Program-made: the position numbers and the translations under genes
Notes under the pieces: model-generated
The model's database searches: none
What the model saw: the letters and a program-made list of their open reading frames with translations, nothing else
Told to the model about the DNA's origin: nothing
Assembly (NCBI RefSeq): GCF_016405145.1
Contig: NZ_JAEKIA010000014.1
Location: 1-63,023 of the forward strand
From: Schaalia cardiffensis
GTDB lineage: Bacteria > Actinomycetota > Actinomycetes > Actinomycetales > Actinomycetaceae
Length of the DNA: 63,023 nt
Reading direction: 5' to 3'
In this document: one piece after another, positions 54,223 through 62,926 of the stretch
How positions within the stretch are numbered: position 1 is the stretch's first letter
Layout: each line of letters begins with the position of its first letter

Positions 54223-54489
54223 TCACTCCTTGTCGAGGTCTCGCGAGAGCAGCTCGACAAGGGAGTCGAGGACCGCACCGGCATTGTCGTCGTCGGTTGA
54301 GAGAGTGACCTCATCCCCGTGGCCAACTCCGAGGGTCATGATTTCAAGAAGTGAAGCGGCGTCTGCTTCTTCGCCGTCAAAAGCAATGGTGACGTCGACG
54401 CCGGAGTCGTCAACGGCCTCTGCGAGGAGGGCGGCGGGGCGGGCGTGGAGGCCGACAGACGAGGCAACGACGACAGTGCGGGAGATCAT
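54223..54489 (-). CDS. ptsH: HPr phosphocarrier protein
   Basis: Carries phosphate from EI to sugar-specific EIIA. His15 in SVGLHARPAALLAEA is the phospho-acceptor. The site around residue 46 reads ADAASLLEIMTLG, with Ser at the usual regulatory-serine position. 88 residues, normal. AAGGA lies 7 nt before the ATG; ten more codons upstream are open but not conserved. An operator-like palindrome lies 55-70 nt upstream. Confidence 0.95.
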   Translation of the reverse strand: MISRTVVVASSVGLHARPAALLAEAVDDSGVDVTIAFDGEEADAASLLEIMTLGVGHGDEVTLSTDDDNAGAVLDSLVELLSRDLDKE

Positions 54490-54543
54490 GAAGGTTCCTT
54501 CCAGTTGAACCCATACCACGGTGGATGGGCGACCTTGGTGTCA

Positions 54544-54559
54544 TGCTAATCGTTTAGCA
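54544..54559. promoter_or_regulatory. LacI-type operator upstream of ptsH
   Basis: TGCTAATCGTTTAGCA is a near-perfect palindrome with a central CG. It shares AATCGTTT with a site before the EII gene and TTCGTTT with one before the hydrolase gene. Likely bound by the LacI-type regulator at 54963. Confidence 0.6.
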
Positions 54560-54962
54560 CCTGTATGGGGAGGGGTATTGGACAGACGCACGAATCTTCA
54601 CCTATTCGTCATCTCTCGACGCGGATGAGCGTTCTTCCGAGAATCAGGGGGTAGTCCTTCACAAAACTGTCCTGTCTCAGGAAGTGCCGTCTCCTCGGCT
54701 TCTTCAGGGCAGAGGCTTCTCATCTTGAAAGATGAACGCATCGAGGATGAACGCACTCTCCCCGTGGGGCGCGGCCGCATTATCTTGAGGGCAGATCCTC
54801 CCCTTCTTCAGGGGAAACCTTCTCGTACCTCGTTTCTGCTGTGTATCAGCGCAGCCTGAACCTCTGCTTCTTCAGGGTGGAACCTCCTCAGGATCAGGCA
54901 GAACGAATTAAAGTAAGTTAACTGTTCATGTCTGTTGCCTCAGTCATTCGAAAGGAGGGTGC
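54560..54962. other. Gap between ptsH and the LacI-type gene
   Basis: About 400 bp without a supported gene. CTTCTTCAGGG occurs three times (54699, 54803, 54867). Promoters of the two divergent genes must lie here. Confidence 0.5.
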
Positions 54963-55982
54963 GTGGACCGCCGTCTTGAGCCCACTCTTGCCGATGTTGC
55001 CAAAGAGGCTGGAGTTTCTCTTACAACCGTCTCCAGAGTCCTCAACAATCGCGGTTACCTTTCGCAGGCCACGAAGGATAAGGTCGCCCGAGCGATCAAA
55101 ACCTTGGGCTACCGGCCGAACCAAGTCGCCCGAGCCTTGCACGGCAAGCGGACCTACACGATCGGATTGATTGTTCCAACGGTCGCCCTTCCCTTCTTCG
55201 GCGAGATCGCCGTCGCTGTTGAGAACGCGCTCGCAGAATCCGGCTACCGAGTACTGATCTGCAACTCTCTGGGTCGCTCGGACCGCGAGCGCGACTATCT
55301 CAATCTCCTCATCGGCAACCGCGTTGACGGCATCATTTCCGGTGCTCACAACGAGGATCTCGAGGAATACCAATCGATCCGCATGCCGATCGTGACGATC
55401 GACCGTTCCTTGTCCCCTCGTATTCCGAATGTGCGCTGTGATAACGAGGCCGGGGGCAGGCTCGCAACCGAGCGACTCCTCGCAGGCGGCTCACGACGCC
55501 CAGCTCTTCTCACCTCTCGTTCTCATGGTCTGAACCTGCGTGAGCGGGGCTATCGCATCACCTGTGAAGCGGCGGGCATCGAGCCCATTGTTTTCGAGGT
55601 TCCCTTCCATACAGCTCCTGCGGATCGTCCGGCCCTCATGGCTCAGTGTTTGGATGGTGCCGTCGGGATGATCGACTCCGTGTTCGCGACGGATGATCTG
55701 GCCGCAGCGGAGGTCCTCGAGTGGGCTCGTCAGCGTGATCTTTTGGTGCCCGAGCAGCTTCGAGTGATCGGTTTTGATGGGACTGTGGCGGTGCGTCGTG
55801 CTCTTCCCACGTTGACGACGATTCGCCAGCCGATCGAGGACATGGCGCGCGAGGCCGTGCGTCTGCTTTTGGGCAGAATCGATGCGGTGAACTCTGCGCC
55901 GCTTGAGGGCGGGGCGGATATCCCTGAGATCGGGGAGATCGTGGAGTTCCCCGTGGAACTCCTCGAGGGCTCGACGGCCTGA
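54963..55982 (+). CDS. scrR: LacI/GalR-family repressor, probably of sucrose use
   Basis: The N-terminal helix-turn-helix reads PTLADVAKEAGVSLTTVSRVLNN, with hinge ALHGKRTYTIGLIVP; the rest is a periplasmic-binding-like effector domain (residues 65-330). GGAGG lies 4 nt before the GTG start. The genes around it encode a sucrose-type PTS permease and a sucrose-6-phosphate hydrolase, so the effector may be a sucrose or fructose phosphate. Name is by context. Confidence 0.85.
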   Translation: MDRRLEPTLADVAKEAGVSLTTVSRVLNNRGYLSQATKDKVARAIKTLGYRPNQVARALHGKRTYTIGLIVPTVALPFFGEIAVAVENALAESGYRVLICNSLGRSDRERDYLNLLIGNRVDGIISGAHNEDLEEYQSIRMPIVTIDRSLSPRIPNVRCDNEAGGRLATERLLAGGSRRPALLTSRSHGLNLRERGYRITCEAAGIEPIVFEVPFHTAPADRPALMAQCLDGAVGMIDSVFATDDLAAAEVLEWARQRDLLVPEQLRVIGFDGTVAVRRALPTLTTIRQPIEDMAREAVRLLLGRIDAVNSAPLEGGADIPEIGEIVEFPVELLEGSTA

Positions 55983-56060
55983 GTCACGGGGCTCGACTTT
56001 TCCAAGCTGAGGGCGCGAGGCCGTGACTTTTCCACGCCTGGGGCTTGACGGTCTGAGTCG

Positions 56061-56089
56061 CCGAGCCCGGCCTTTCCCCCCGGGCTCGG
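56061..56089 (+). terminator. Hairpin after the LacI-type gene
   Basis: CCGAGCCCGG (56061-56070) pairs with CCGGGCTCGG (56080-56089). It lies 80 nt past the stop, in a region (55983-56280) that repeats GACTTTTCC three times. Confidence 0.6.
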
Positions 56090-56292
56090 CCCCTAGATCC
56101 GAGCGCGAGAATGAGCTCGGCGCTGCGGCTGGGATGATCGGCCTCGCCTCCTAGATCAGTGAGCCCGAGGCCGCGACTTTTCCAACCCGGGGGTTCAGTT
56201 CCCTTGAGTCCTGGGCCCGGGGCCCCAAGACCTAGGAATCCACCGCCCGACTCCAGCAGCTCAACGCTCTACAGCACGGCCTCTGCACGTCA

Positions 56293-56328
56293 CAGGGCCC
56301 CGAACCGCTGTGGCGGTTCGGGGCCCTG
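56293..56328 (-). terminator. Terminator of the EIIBCA gene
   Basis: CAGGGCCCCGAACCGC (56293-56308) and GCGGTTCGGGGCCCTG (56313-56328) form a perfect 16-bp stem with a 4-nt loop, 17 nt past the stop. No T-tract, as often in actinobacteria. Confidence 0.75.
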
Positions 56329-56344
56329 CGAGTGATCCTCAGGT

Positions 56345-58402
56345 TCAGGCCTTTGGAGTGACCTCGACGATCACATCTCCGAAGGAGACATGACCCGAAG
56401 CGGCGGGAGTGACGGCCTCGAACTTCTTCTTGTTCGTCACAACGATCGGGGTGATCGTGTCGTAGCCAGCCTCGCGGATGACATCCCAGTCGACCTCAGC
56501 AAGGACGTCGCCGCGGCGCACCATATCGCCCTTGGCGACACGAGGCGTGAAGCCCTTGCCTTTGAGCTCAACCGTGTCCATACCGATGTGGATGAGGATC
56601 TGGACACCGGATGCGGTCTTGAGACCGTAGGCGTGACCGGTCGCGAAGGCAACTGTCACTTCACCGTCGACCGGGGAGACGACCTGGCCTCCAGTGGGCG
56701 CAATCGCAATGCCCGGGCCGAGCATCCCACGAGCGAAGGACTCGTCCTTCACCTGCTCAAGAGGAACGATCTGGCCATCAAGGGGTGCGGTGATCGAGTA
56801 ATCAGTGGCATCGCCGATGATCGCAGGCTTTGGCGCGGGAGCTGCGGCAGGGGAGGGAGCAGCAGCTCCGCCAACGGCTCCGACAGCAACCGGAACTGCA
56901 GTGGGCTCTGCGACGTGCGCCGGGACAGTGCCTGCGTCTCCAGCAGCGGCGGGACGAGCCTCCATATCGGCCTTGCCACGAGTCGAAGCGTAAACGAAGG
57001 TGGCGCCGAAGGAGAGTGCGAAGACGATGACCTCAAGGAGGAGGTACTTCGGGATGTCAGCGGTACGGATCGACACGAAGCCGACAAAGCCTGCGGCTCC
57101 CAGGGCAGCGCCTCGAACATTGAGGAGCGCGACGCCCGCCGAGCCGATCGCCGCAGCACCCATGCCGACGAAGAAGGGCCACTTGAGTCGGAGGTTGACA
57201 CCGAAGATCGCGGGCTCGGTAATACCGAAGACAGCGGATGCGCCACCAGCACCAGCCAGGCCTTTGAGCTTGGCGTCGCGGGTCTTCGCGAAGACCGCGA
57301 GGGCCGCAGCGCCCTGAGCGACATTGGCCATGGAGGCGATCGGGAAGATGAAGTCGCCGGGGCCGCCGTTTTGGGGCAGAAGGGGGATTTCCACTGCGGG
57401 GAAGGACTGGTGCAGACCGGTGACAACGATCGGGCTGTAGAAGAAGCCGAAGATCAAGCCGCCGAAGACTCCGAGGGTGTTGTAGGTCCAGTCGAGCCCA
57501 TTGGTGAGCAGCACCGAGAGCTGACGGGTGACAGGGCCGACGAGGACGAAGGTCAAGAAGCCAGTGACCAGCATGGTGATGAGCGGCGTCAACAGGAAGT
57601 CGGCGGTACCGGAGAGGCGCTTGTGCAGCCACTTCTCAATGGTGGACAGAATCCATGCGACGCACAGCACCGGGATGACCATCGCCTGGTAGCCGATCTT
57701 GTCGACCTCGAGGCCGAAGAGGTGCCACGTGGGGTTGGCGCCGGTAAAGGCCCAGAAGGCGTCAGCAGCATCCTGATCGGTCATCGAGTAGGCGGACAGC
57801 AGGGAACCGGAGACCATGGCTGCGCCCATCGCGGCACCCAGGTAAACATTGCCCCCGAACCTCTTGGTTGCGGAGAAGCCGACGAGGATGGGGAGGAAGG
57901 CGAAGGCTGCGGCTGAGACCAGGTTAATGAGGCTCGCATAGTCGGCCACAGCCGGGTACATGTCGATGATCGACTTGCCGTTAAAGAATCCGGCCTGGAG
58001 GACGTTGTTCAGGGCCATCATGAGGCCACCGGCGATAAGGGCCGGCAGAACCGGGACGAAAATGTCGGCGATCATCTTGATGAAGCGGGAGACGAGATTG
58101 CCGCCCTGCTCGGCTTCTTCCTTCGCCTCGTCCTTGGAGACCTCGCGGACACCGTGGTCGCTCACCATGCGCTGGTAGACGACGTCGACATCACCGGGGC
58201 CGACGATGATCTGGAACATTCCTCCGGCGGCGAAGGTTCCCTTCAGGTCGTCCACGGCGTCGAGGGCCGCTTGGTCGACCTTGGTTTCATCCGCGAGGAC
58301 GAGCCTCAGGCGGGTGGCGCAGTGAGCTGCGGCGTTGATATTTGATGCCCCTCCGACGGCCTTGACGACCTCGGACGCCACCTTGGCGTGATCCATTGCC
58401 AT
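56345..58402 (-). CDS. scrA: PTS beta-glucoside/sucrose-type EIIBCA permease
   Basis: Imports and phosphorylates a sugar. EIIB is first: the phospho-cysteine is Cys28 in NAAAHCATRLRL. EIIC (about residues 105-480) has about ten membrane segments and the GITEPAIFGVNLRLKWP motif. A Pro/Ala linker leads to EIIA (about 540-685) with its phospho-histidine in ILIHIGMDTVELKGKGF. AAAGGA lies 6 nt before the ATG. The neighbouring hydrolase and LacI regulator suggest sucrose, but beta-glucosides or other disaccharides are possible. Confidence 0.9.
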   Translation of the reverse strand: MAMDHAKVASEVVKAVGGASNINAAAHCATRLRLVLADETKVDQAALDAVDDLKGTFAAGGMFQIIVGPGDVDVVYQRMVSDHGVREVSKDEAKEEAEQGGNLVSRFIKMIADIFVPVLPALIAGGLMMALNNVLQAGFFNGKSIIDMYPAVADYASLINLVSAAAFAFLPILVGFSATKRFGGNVYLGAAMGAAMVSGSLLSAYSMTDQDAADAFWAFTGANPTWHLFGLEVDKIGYQAMVIPVLCVAWILSTIEKWLHKRLSGTADFLLTPLITMLVTGFLTFVLVGPVTRQLSVLLTNGLDWTYNTLGVFGGLIFGFFYSPIVVTGLHQSFPAVEIPLLPQNGGPGDFIFPIASMANVAQGAAALAVFAKTRDAKLKGLAGAGGASAVFGITEPAIFGVNLRLKWPFFVGMGAAAIGSAGVALLNVRGAALGAAGFVGFVSIRTADIPKYLLLEVIVFALSFGATFVYASTRGKADMEARPAAAGDAGTVPAHVAEPTAVPVAVGAVGGAAAPSPAAAPAPKPAIIGDATDYSITAPLDGQIVPLEQVKDESFARGMLGPGIAIAPTGGQVVSPVDGEVTVAFATGHAYGLKTASGVQILIHIGMDTVELKGKGFTPRVAKGDMVRRGDVLAEVDWDVIREAGYDTITPIVVTNKKKFEAVTPAASGHVSFGDVIVEVTPKA

Positions 58403-58468
58403 CCACGTTCCTTTCTCGGTGGACCCCGGGTGCTGGGCAACGGCGTCACCAGTGCAGCCCGGGCTCTA

Positions 58469-58484
58469 TAGCAATCGTTTGACA
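58469..58484. promoter_or_regulatory. LacI-type operator upstream of the EIIBCA gene
   Basis: TAGCAATCGTTTGACA resembles the ptsH site. It overlaps a TATAGA hexamer on the minus strand that may be the -10 of the EIIBCA promoter, which suits repression. The rest of 58403-58636 shows nothing else. Confidence 0.55.
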
Positions 58485-58636
58485 TACTACGGACGCCTCA
58501 GAAGTCCGCGCAAGGGTTTGAACATCACGATTTGACTGATTTTTTGCGCTGTTTAGGGCTGAGGCAGCCCAGTGCACCCGGATCCACAATGCGCTCACCA
58601 CGGGGCGTGAAGCGTCACTGTGCCTGAGCTGCACAT

Positions 58637-60208
58637 TCAGTCAAGACGCGCCGAAACGAAGCCCTCCAGAGCCGCATTCCCCTCTACACGGACCCGAAGG
58701 CCCGAGCTTCCAGCATTCAAGAAAGAACGGAAGGTGAAAGCCAGACGACCATCCCCGCAGAACACTTCAGTCAAGGAACGGTCGTGCACAATCTCGATCG
58801 AATTGACGTCTCCCGCTTCGAGAGTCACGACGCGGCTTCCCCCGTGCGGGTAGCGCGAAGCAGAGCGGTCGACGAGCAGACGATTGGCCTCGATCCGGAT
58901 TGTGAGGCCACAATCCTCGCCCATATCGAACTCGAGGGCCCCGCCCTCGTCGATCGTGGCGCAAGTCTTCACTCTCCACGAGCGCGAGCCGGACAGGGCT
59001 TCGATCTCCTTGAAATCGCAAGCAGAGTCTGCGACGCACGAGGCCGAAGCGGGTTCGCAGTTGGTAGCAGATGGAGCTGTCCGCGAATCGAGGTCGGCCC
59101 TCGTATCTGTGGAAGCCTTCTCTTCGAGCGGGAGGCCGGGGAGGAAGGGCCTTTGAATCAGGCGTCCAGCGCGCAGGCTCAGGGCTCTCGGACTGGTGAG
59201 AGCATGAACCCAGCCGCCCGTCGCGATGGAGGGCTGGTCGTCTTCGCTCGCGTTGCCTGCCCAGCCGAGGAGAAGGTTCTCTTCACCTTCCGCATTGCGG
59301 CCCCAGCCGCTGGAGCGGCGCGCATAAGCCTGGGGGGCGTAGAACTCGAAGCCCCGGTCGACCTCTTCGAAGGAGCCGTCGGCGCTGCGGAACTCTGTGC
59401 CGACGAGTGAGCCGACGATGTAGACGCAGGGGAAGATGTTTTCGAAGCCCTCGCGCTCGGGCGCAACACCCTGGGGGCAGAAGATGAGGACGTCCGAAAC
59501 CTCGCCGCTTTCTTCGTCGCGCAGGCGCAGAAGGTTGGGACACTCCCACATGTAGCCGAAGGAATCGAAGACTCCCCCGGCATCGGGGAAGGTCATTTCG
59601 CCTTCCAGATCCCAGTGACGCCGGTCGGCTGAGCGGTACAAGAGGATCGTTCCACTGAGGTCCTCGCGCTGAACGCCGAGCATCATGCGATACGAACCAG
59701 CGGGGTCGTCAGGATCTTGCCAAACTTGCGGATCGCGGAAGTGGGCGGTGTAGCCCTCGGGTTGGCGGGTGATGATCGGGCCGATGGTTTTGCGGAAGCT
59801 CTTCAGGTCACTCGTTTCGACGAGGCACTGCGTCGCTTCGCGTTCACCGCTTTCGGGGTCTTTGTAATTCCCCGTGTACCAGAGTTCAACACCACCCTCG
59901 ACGCCGATCGCGGTGCCCGAGTAGGCGCCGTTCGCGTCCTGGTGACAATCCGGCAGGATCGCGGGCTCCAGGTAGTCCCAGTGGACAAGATCGGGGGAGA
60001 CGGCGTGGCCCCAGTAGACGAGTTTCTTGGGGAACTCGGGGGTGTACTGGAAGAAGGCGTGGTAGTCGTTTCCGTCAACAATGAGGCCGTTGGGATCATT
60101 GAGGCGCCCGACCGGCGGGACGACGTGGAAGATCGGGTAGTCGGCATCTTCGCGGGCATGAGAGTCACGTTCGGCGGCGCGGGCGAGCGCTAGGAAATCC
60201 TCAGTCAT
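58637..60208 (-). CDS. scrB: GH32 sucrose-6-phosphate hydrolase
   Basis: Splits sucrose-6-phosphate after PTS uptake. The GH32 motifs are present: nucleophile Asp in RLNDPNGLI, transition-state Asp in AHFRDPQVW and acid/base Glu in MWECPNLL. A C-terminal beta-sandwich follows. Residues about 362-400 (59010-59130) are a low-complexity insertion rich in Ala, Ser, Thr and Cys. There is no Shine-Dalgarno; TATGCT lies 6 nt before the ATG, so the mRNA may be leaderless. 523 residues. Confidence 0.92.
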   Translation of the reverse strand: MTEDFLALARAAERDSHAREDADYPIFHVVPPVGRLNDPNGLIVDGNDYHAFFQYTPEFPKKLVYWGHAVSPDLVHWDYLEPAILPDCHQDANGAYSGTAIGVEGGVELWYTGNYKDPESGEREATQCLVETSDLKSFRKTIGPIITRQPEGYTAHFRDPQVWQDPDDPAGSYRMMLGVQREDLSGTILLYRSADRRHWDLEGEMTFPDAGGVFDSFGYMWECPNLLRLRDEESGEVSDVLIFCPQGVAPEREGFENIFPCVYIVGSLVGTEFRSADGSFEEVDRGFEFYAPQAYARRSSGWGRNAEGEENLLLGWAGNASEDDQPSIATGGWVHALTSPRALSLRAGRLIQRPFLPGLPLEEKASTDTRADLDSRTAPSATNCEPASASCVADSACDFKEIEALSGSRSWRVKTCATIDEGGALEFDMGEDCGLTIRIEANRLLVDRSASRYPHGGSRVVTLEAGDVNSIEIVHDRSLTEVFCGDGRLAFTFRSFLNAGSSGLRVRVEGNAALEGFVSARLD

Positions 60209-60227
60209 GTTTGGAGCATAGCGGCCC

Positions 60228-60243
60228 TGTCATTCGTTTGACA
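60228..60243. promoter_or_regulatory. LacI-type operator upstream of the GH32 gene
   Basis: TGTCATTCGTTTGACA, arms TGTCA/TGACA, sits just upstream of the TATGCT -10 candidate (60220-60215) and resembles the two other sites. Confidence 0.6.
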
Positions 60244-60293
60244 GAGTTTCGAGGAGCTCACCCCTCGGAGGCAAGAGCTCGATGGAACGCCAC

Positions 60294-60323
60294 GGGGGCG
60301 TCGCCACTCCTGGCGACGCCCCC
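60294..60323 (-). terminator. Terminator of the LAXTG surface-protein gene
   Basis: GGGGGCGTCGCCA (60294-60306) and TGGCGACGCCCCC (60311-60323) form a perfect 13-bp stem with a 4-nt loop, 22 nt past the stop. Confidence 0.8.
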
Positions 60324-60345
60324 GGCGATCCTCAAAATCTCCGCC

Positions 60346-62307
60346 TCAGCGGCGACGGCGCCTGAGGGCGAGAGCACCGCAGGCCGCGAAGATTGCAGCG
60401 ATAGCGACCCCGAAAGTGGTATCCGCACCAGTCGCCGCGAGAACCGCTCGCGAAGCCTTACCGGCGACCGTTGACTGCGCCGGGGCAGGATCCGGAGTCG
60501 GTTCGGGCGTCGGCGCGGGCTTGTACTTCACTGTGAAGGAGATGCCCTCGTCGTTCGCGGCGTCGGTCCCATCCGGATCCTTGCGCTGAACGCCGTTCCA
60601 GACGAATTTGAAGTCCACGATCTTCGCGCCACCGGACTTCGACGCCGTCGCATTGAAATGCCCCGACACCTCACCCTTGACCGTGTAGTTCGTGTCTGCA
60701 GCGGAGTCGTCAGTGAAGGTGACGCCCGGAACGGAGACCTGCAGACCATCCGGGGAAATAGCATCGACGGCGGCCTTCAGAGCCGCGTAGTTCGTGATCG
60801 CCTTCTTCGCCGCCGACGTCATATCGAACGTCACCGTCACGACGCCGTCCTTCGCGATCGCGGAGGTCACTTCGAACTGATCCGAACCAGTCAAGTGCAC
60901 GCCGGGAATCTTCTCGCTGTTCGGGATCGACATCCCCGCGGGCAGGGTGAAGGAGGCCGTGAAACCGAAACCGATGTTCGACAAGGCGATGCCCCCGAAC
61001 TGATCCGAGACCTGGTTGTAGTACTGCTCGGCCTGCGTCATCTGGTCCTTCACCGTCTTAGCATCCACCAGACCGGTCAGGGTCAGGCTCGCATTCTTGC
61101 CCGAGGCCACGAACACCGCGTCGTGCTCGGTGTCAGGAGCGCCCGACTCGGCGCCGAGCATGTCCGCAGGAAGATCCGTCGTCTGCTCGTAGGGCTGGGG
61201 CGCCGGGGCCGTGTACCTGGTGGTGAAGGTGATGCCCGGCTGGGTCTTCGCGTCCGCGAGGCCCTCCTTCTGCTTACCCGTCCAGGTGAGGTCGAAGCGA
61301 ACGTCCCTTCCGCCGGTCGCGGCGGCCTTCGACGCCAGCGCACCGAAGGAACCCGAGACCTCGCCCACCACGGTGTAGTCCGTGTCGGGAGTCGAAGTCT
61401 GGGAGAAAGTCGCTCCCGAAACCGTGACCGTGAGCGGCGAGCTCATCGCGTCGATGACGTCCTTCAGGGCCTGATAGGTCGTGATCTTCGCCTTCGCATC
61501 GTCCGTGAGGGCGAAGTCGACCGTCGCGGTCCGATCGACGACCTCGACGTTCGAGACGGCGAAATCTGTCGAACCGGCGAGCTTCACCGAGTTCTTCGTG
61601 ATCGACTCGGGGCTCATGAACTCCATGCCCTCAGGAAGCTTCAAGACGGCCTTGAAGGCGTAGGAGACATCGCTCAGAGCGATATTCGGAAAATCCGGGT
61701 TCGACTGGGTGAACTGGTTCTCGAAGACAGCCATCTGGTCCTTGACCGGATCCGGGTACACGGCGCCGGTCAGCGACAGGTTCGCGCTCTTGCCCGAGGC
61801 CTGGAACACCGAGTTCTGCTCGGAATCGGGAGCGCCCGTCCCCTCGGCGCCCGCCAGGTCGGCGGGGACGGTGAGAGCCTGCTTCACCGAGAGCGGCTCG
61901 TCGTCAGGTGCGGGGTCGGGCGCCGGGCCGGGGTTCGGATCCGGATCCGGATCCGGGGTGAAACAACTCGCGAGGTCCTTGGTGTACGGGACCGAGGCGG
62001 TATCGGCGTTGAAGGTCGTCTTGTACGAGAAGAAGCTGCGGCCCGTGTAGAAGGTGAACGATCCATTCCCCGCGATCGTCGCACCATCAGCGGCCTGCGC
62101 CTCAGCGAGAGAGTTCGCCGTCACGGTGTAGGGGATCGTCAGTGTCACGGTGGGCAGCGGAGTCTTCGCCTTGTCCGTGTTGTAGGCGCTGAGAATCCCC
62201 GCCCAGTTCTGATCCGTGAGCCTCATGTCGAAATCGACCTTCGTATCCGAGGTCGACGACGTGATTCCACCTGCGGGAACCACGGTCGAGGTCGAGGCCG
62301 TGGTCAC
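60346..62307 (-). CDS. LAXTG-anchored surface protein, main part downstream of a frameshift
   Basis: About 653 codons from a GTG at 62307, open further upstream to about 62394. Two homologous modules of about 200 residues (each with a LPAD(L/M)LGAE start, SGK(S/N)A(N/S)L(S/T)LTG and a GEVSG-(S/H)FxA block) follow a first module; DPDP and PEPTPDPAP linkers join them. The C-terminus is a sorting signal: LAATG, a hydrophobic helix and RRRRR, of the LAXTG type handled by class E sortases. It probably belongs with the signal peptide encoded at 62385-62657; alone it could not be exported. Ligand unknown. Confidence 0.8.
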   Translation of the reverse strand: MTTASTSTVVPAGGITSSTSDTKVDFDMRLTDQNWAGILSAYNTDKAKTPLPTVTLTIPYTVTANSLAEAQAADGATIAGNGSFTFYTGRSFFSYKTTFNADTASVPYTKDLASCFTPDPDPDPNPGPAPDPAPDDEPLSVKQALTVPADLAGAEGTGAPDSEQNSVFQASGKSANLSLTGAVYPDPVKDQMAVFENQFTQSNPDFPNIALSDVSYAFKAVLKLPEGMEFMSPESITKNSVKLAGSTDFAVSNVEVVDRTATVDFALTDDAKAKITTYQALKDVIDAMSSPLTVTVSGATFSQTSTPDTDYTVVGEVSGSFGALASKAAATGGRDVRFDLTWTGKQKEGLADAKTQPGITFTTRYTAPAPQPYEQTTDLPADMLGAESGAPDTEHDAVFVASGKNASLTLTGLVDAKTVKDQMTQAEQYYNQVSDQFGGIALSNIGFGFTASFTLPAGMSIPNSEKIPGVHLTGSDQFEVTSAIAKDGVVTVTFDMTSAAKKAITNYAALKAAVDAISPDGLQVSVPGVTFTDDSAADTNYTVKGEVSGHFNATASKSGGAKIVDFKFVWNGVQRKDPDGTDAANDEGISFTVKYKPAPTPEPTPDPAPAQSTVAGKASRAVLAATGADTTFGVAIAAIFAACGALALRRRRR

Positions 62308-62384
62308 CGCGCCGATCTGGGCCGAGGCCGGCAGGTCGAGCGCGTACTTGATGGAGGCGATATGACTCTTGGTCTCATCCGGGG

Positions 62385-62657
62385 TTAGGCGTTCAGCCCG
62401 GCCATAGTCGCCATATCCGACTCGTGGCCCTTGAGAATCTCGGTCATCGGTACATCGGCCGTGAGCACACCGTTGTAGGTGCCACTCGTATGATCCTCTG
62501 CGCAGTTCAGGGTCCCCGTGCTGCTCACGTACTGGGCGACGGGGAGATCACCCCCCTTGGCGAATGCGGGAGCGGCGCCGCCGACGGTGATCCCTCCCAC
62601 GGCCAGGGCGCTCGCCGAAACGAGGGAAACGAGGGTCGATTTTCTTCGATACGTCAC
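62385..62657 (-). CDS. Signal peptide and N-terminus of the LAXTG surface protein (frameshifted)
   Basis: Ninety codons from a GTG with GGAGG 5 nt upstream. The first 33 residues are a clear signal peptide, with KSTLVSLVSASALAVGGITV and cleavage after PAFA. The frame meets TAA at 62385-62387. Reading one base back at GGG (62397-62399) would restore AGAERLTPDETKSHIAS and run into the main part. A single lost G from a run of four explains this. So the gene is broken, phase-varied, or holds a sequencing error. Confidence 0.8.
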   Translation of the reverse strand: MTYRRKSTLVSLVSASALAVGGITVGGAAPAFAKGGDLPVAQYVSSTGTLNCAEDHTSGTYNGVLTADVPMTEILKGHESDMATMAGLNA

Positions 62658-62926
62658 GAAGTCCTCCGATTGATGGGGCAGCCTTTTTCGAGCACTCTAT
62701 CACTGGCATTACAGAAGAAAAACCAAAGTTTTCAAGACCGCGAACCTGTTGATCGCGGCGCGTTAACCATGGTCAGAGCGCATTACTCGCCGCCCGGCCT
62801 GGCGAAGGGATACCGCTCGTATTCCGCATGACGGTCCCCGACGATGTTCCGCATGACGCTCCGCGATTCCGGAAGGCGATCCGATTCGAGCCGCGTGGGT
62901 TATAGGACAAAATGTGTTGGTCGGGT
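62658..62926. other. Gap upstream of the surface-protein gene
   Basis: 270 bp without a supported gene. TTCCGCATGACG occurs twice, 28 bp apart (about 62822 and 62850). GGGTTATAGGACAAAA (62897-62912) near the end of the next gene may be the edge of an insertion element; this is a weak suggestion. Confidence 0.4.

Noticed and set aside
56293-56328. The 16-bp perfect inverted repeat as a regulator site
   Set aside because: It lies 17 nt after a stop codon and has no gene start nearby on the other strand, so a terminator is simpler.
60658-62388. 576-codon open frame opposite the LAXTG surface protein, and similar long frames opposite scrA (56390-57916) and the hydrolase (39687-41036)
   Set aside because: All are Arg/His-rich antisense shadows caused by high GC; the sense frames have domains, signals and ribosome sites.
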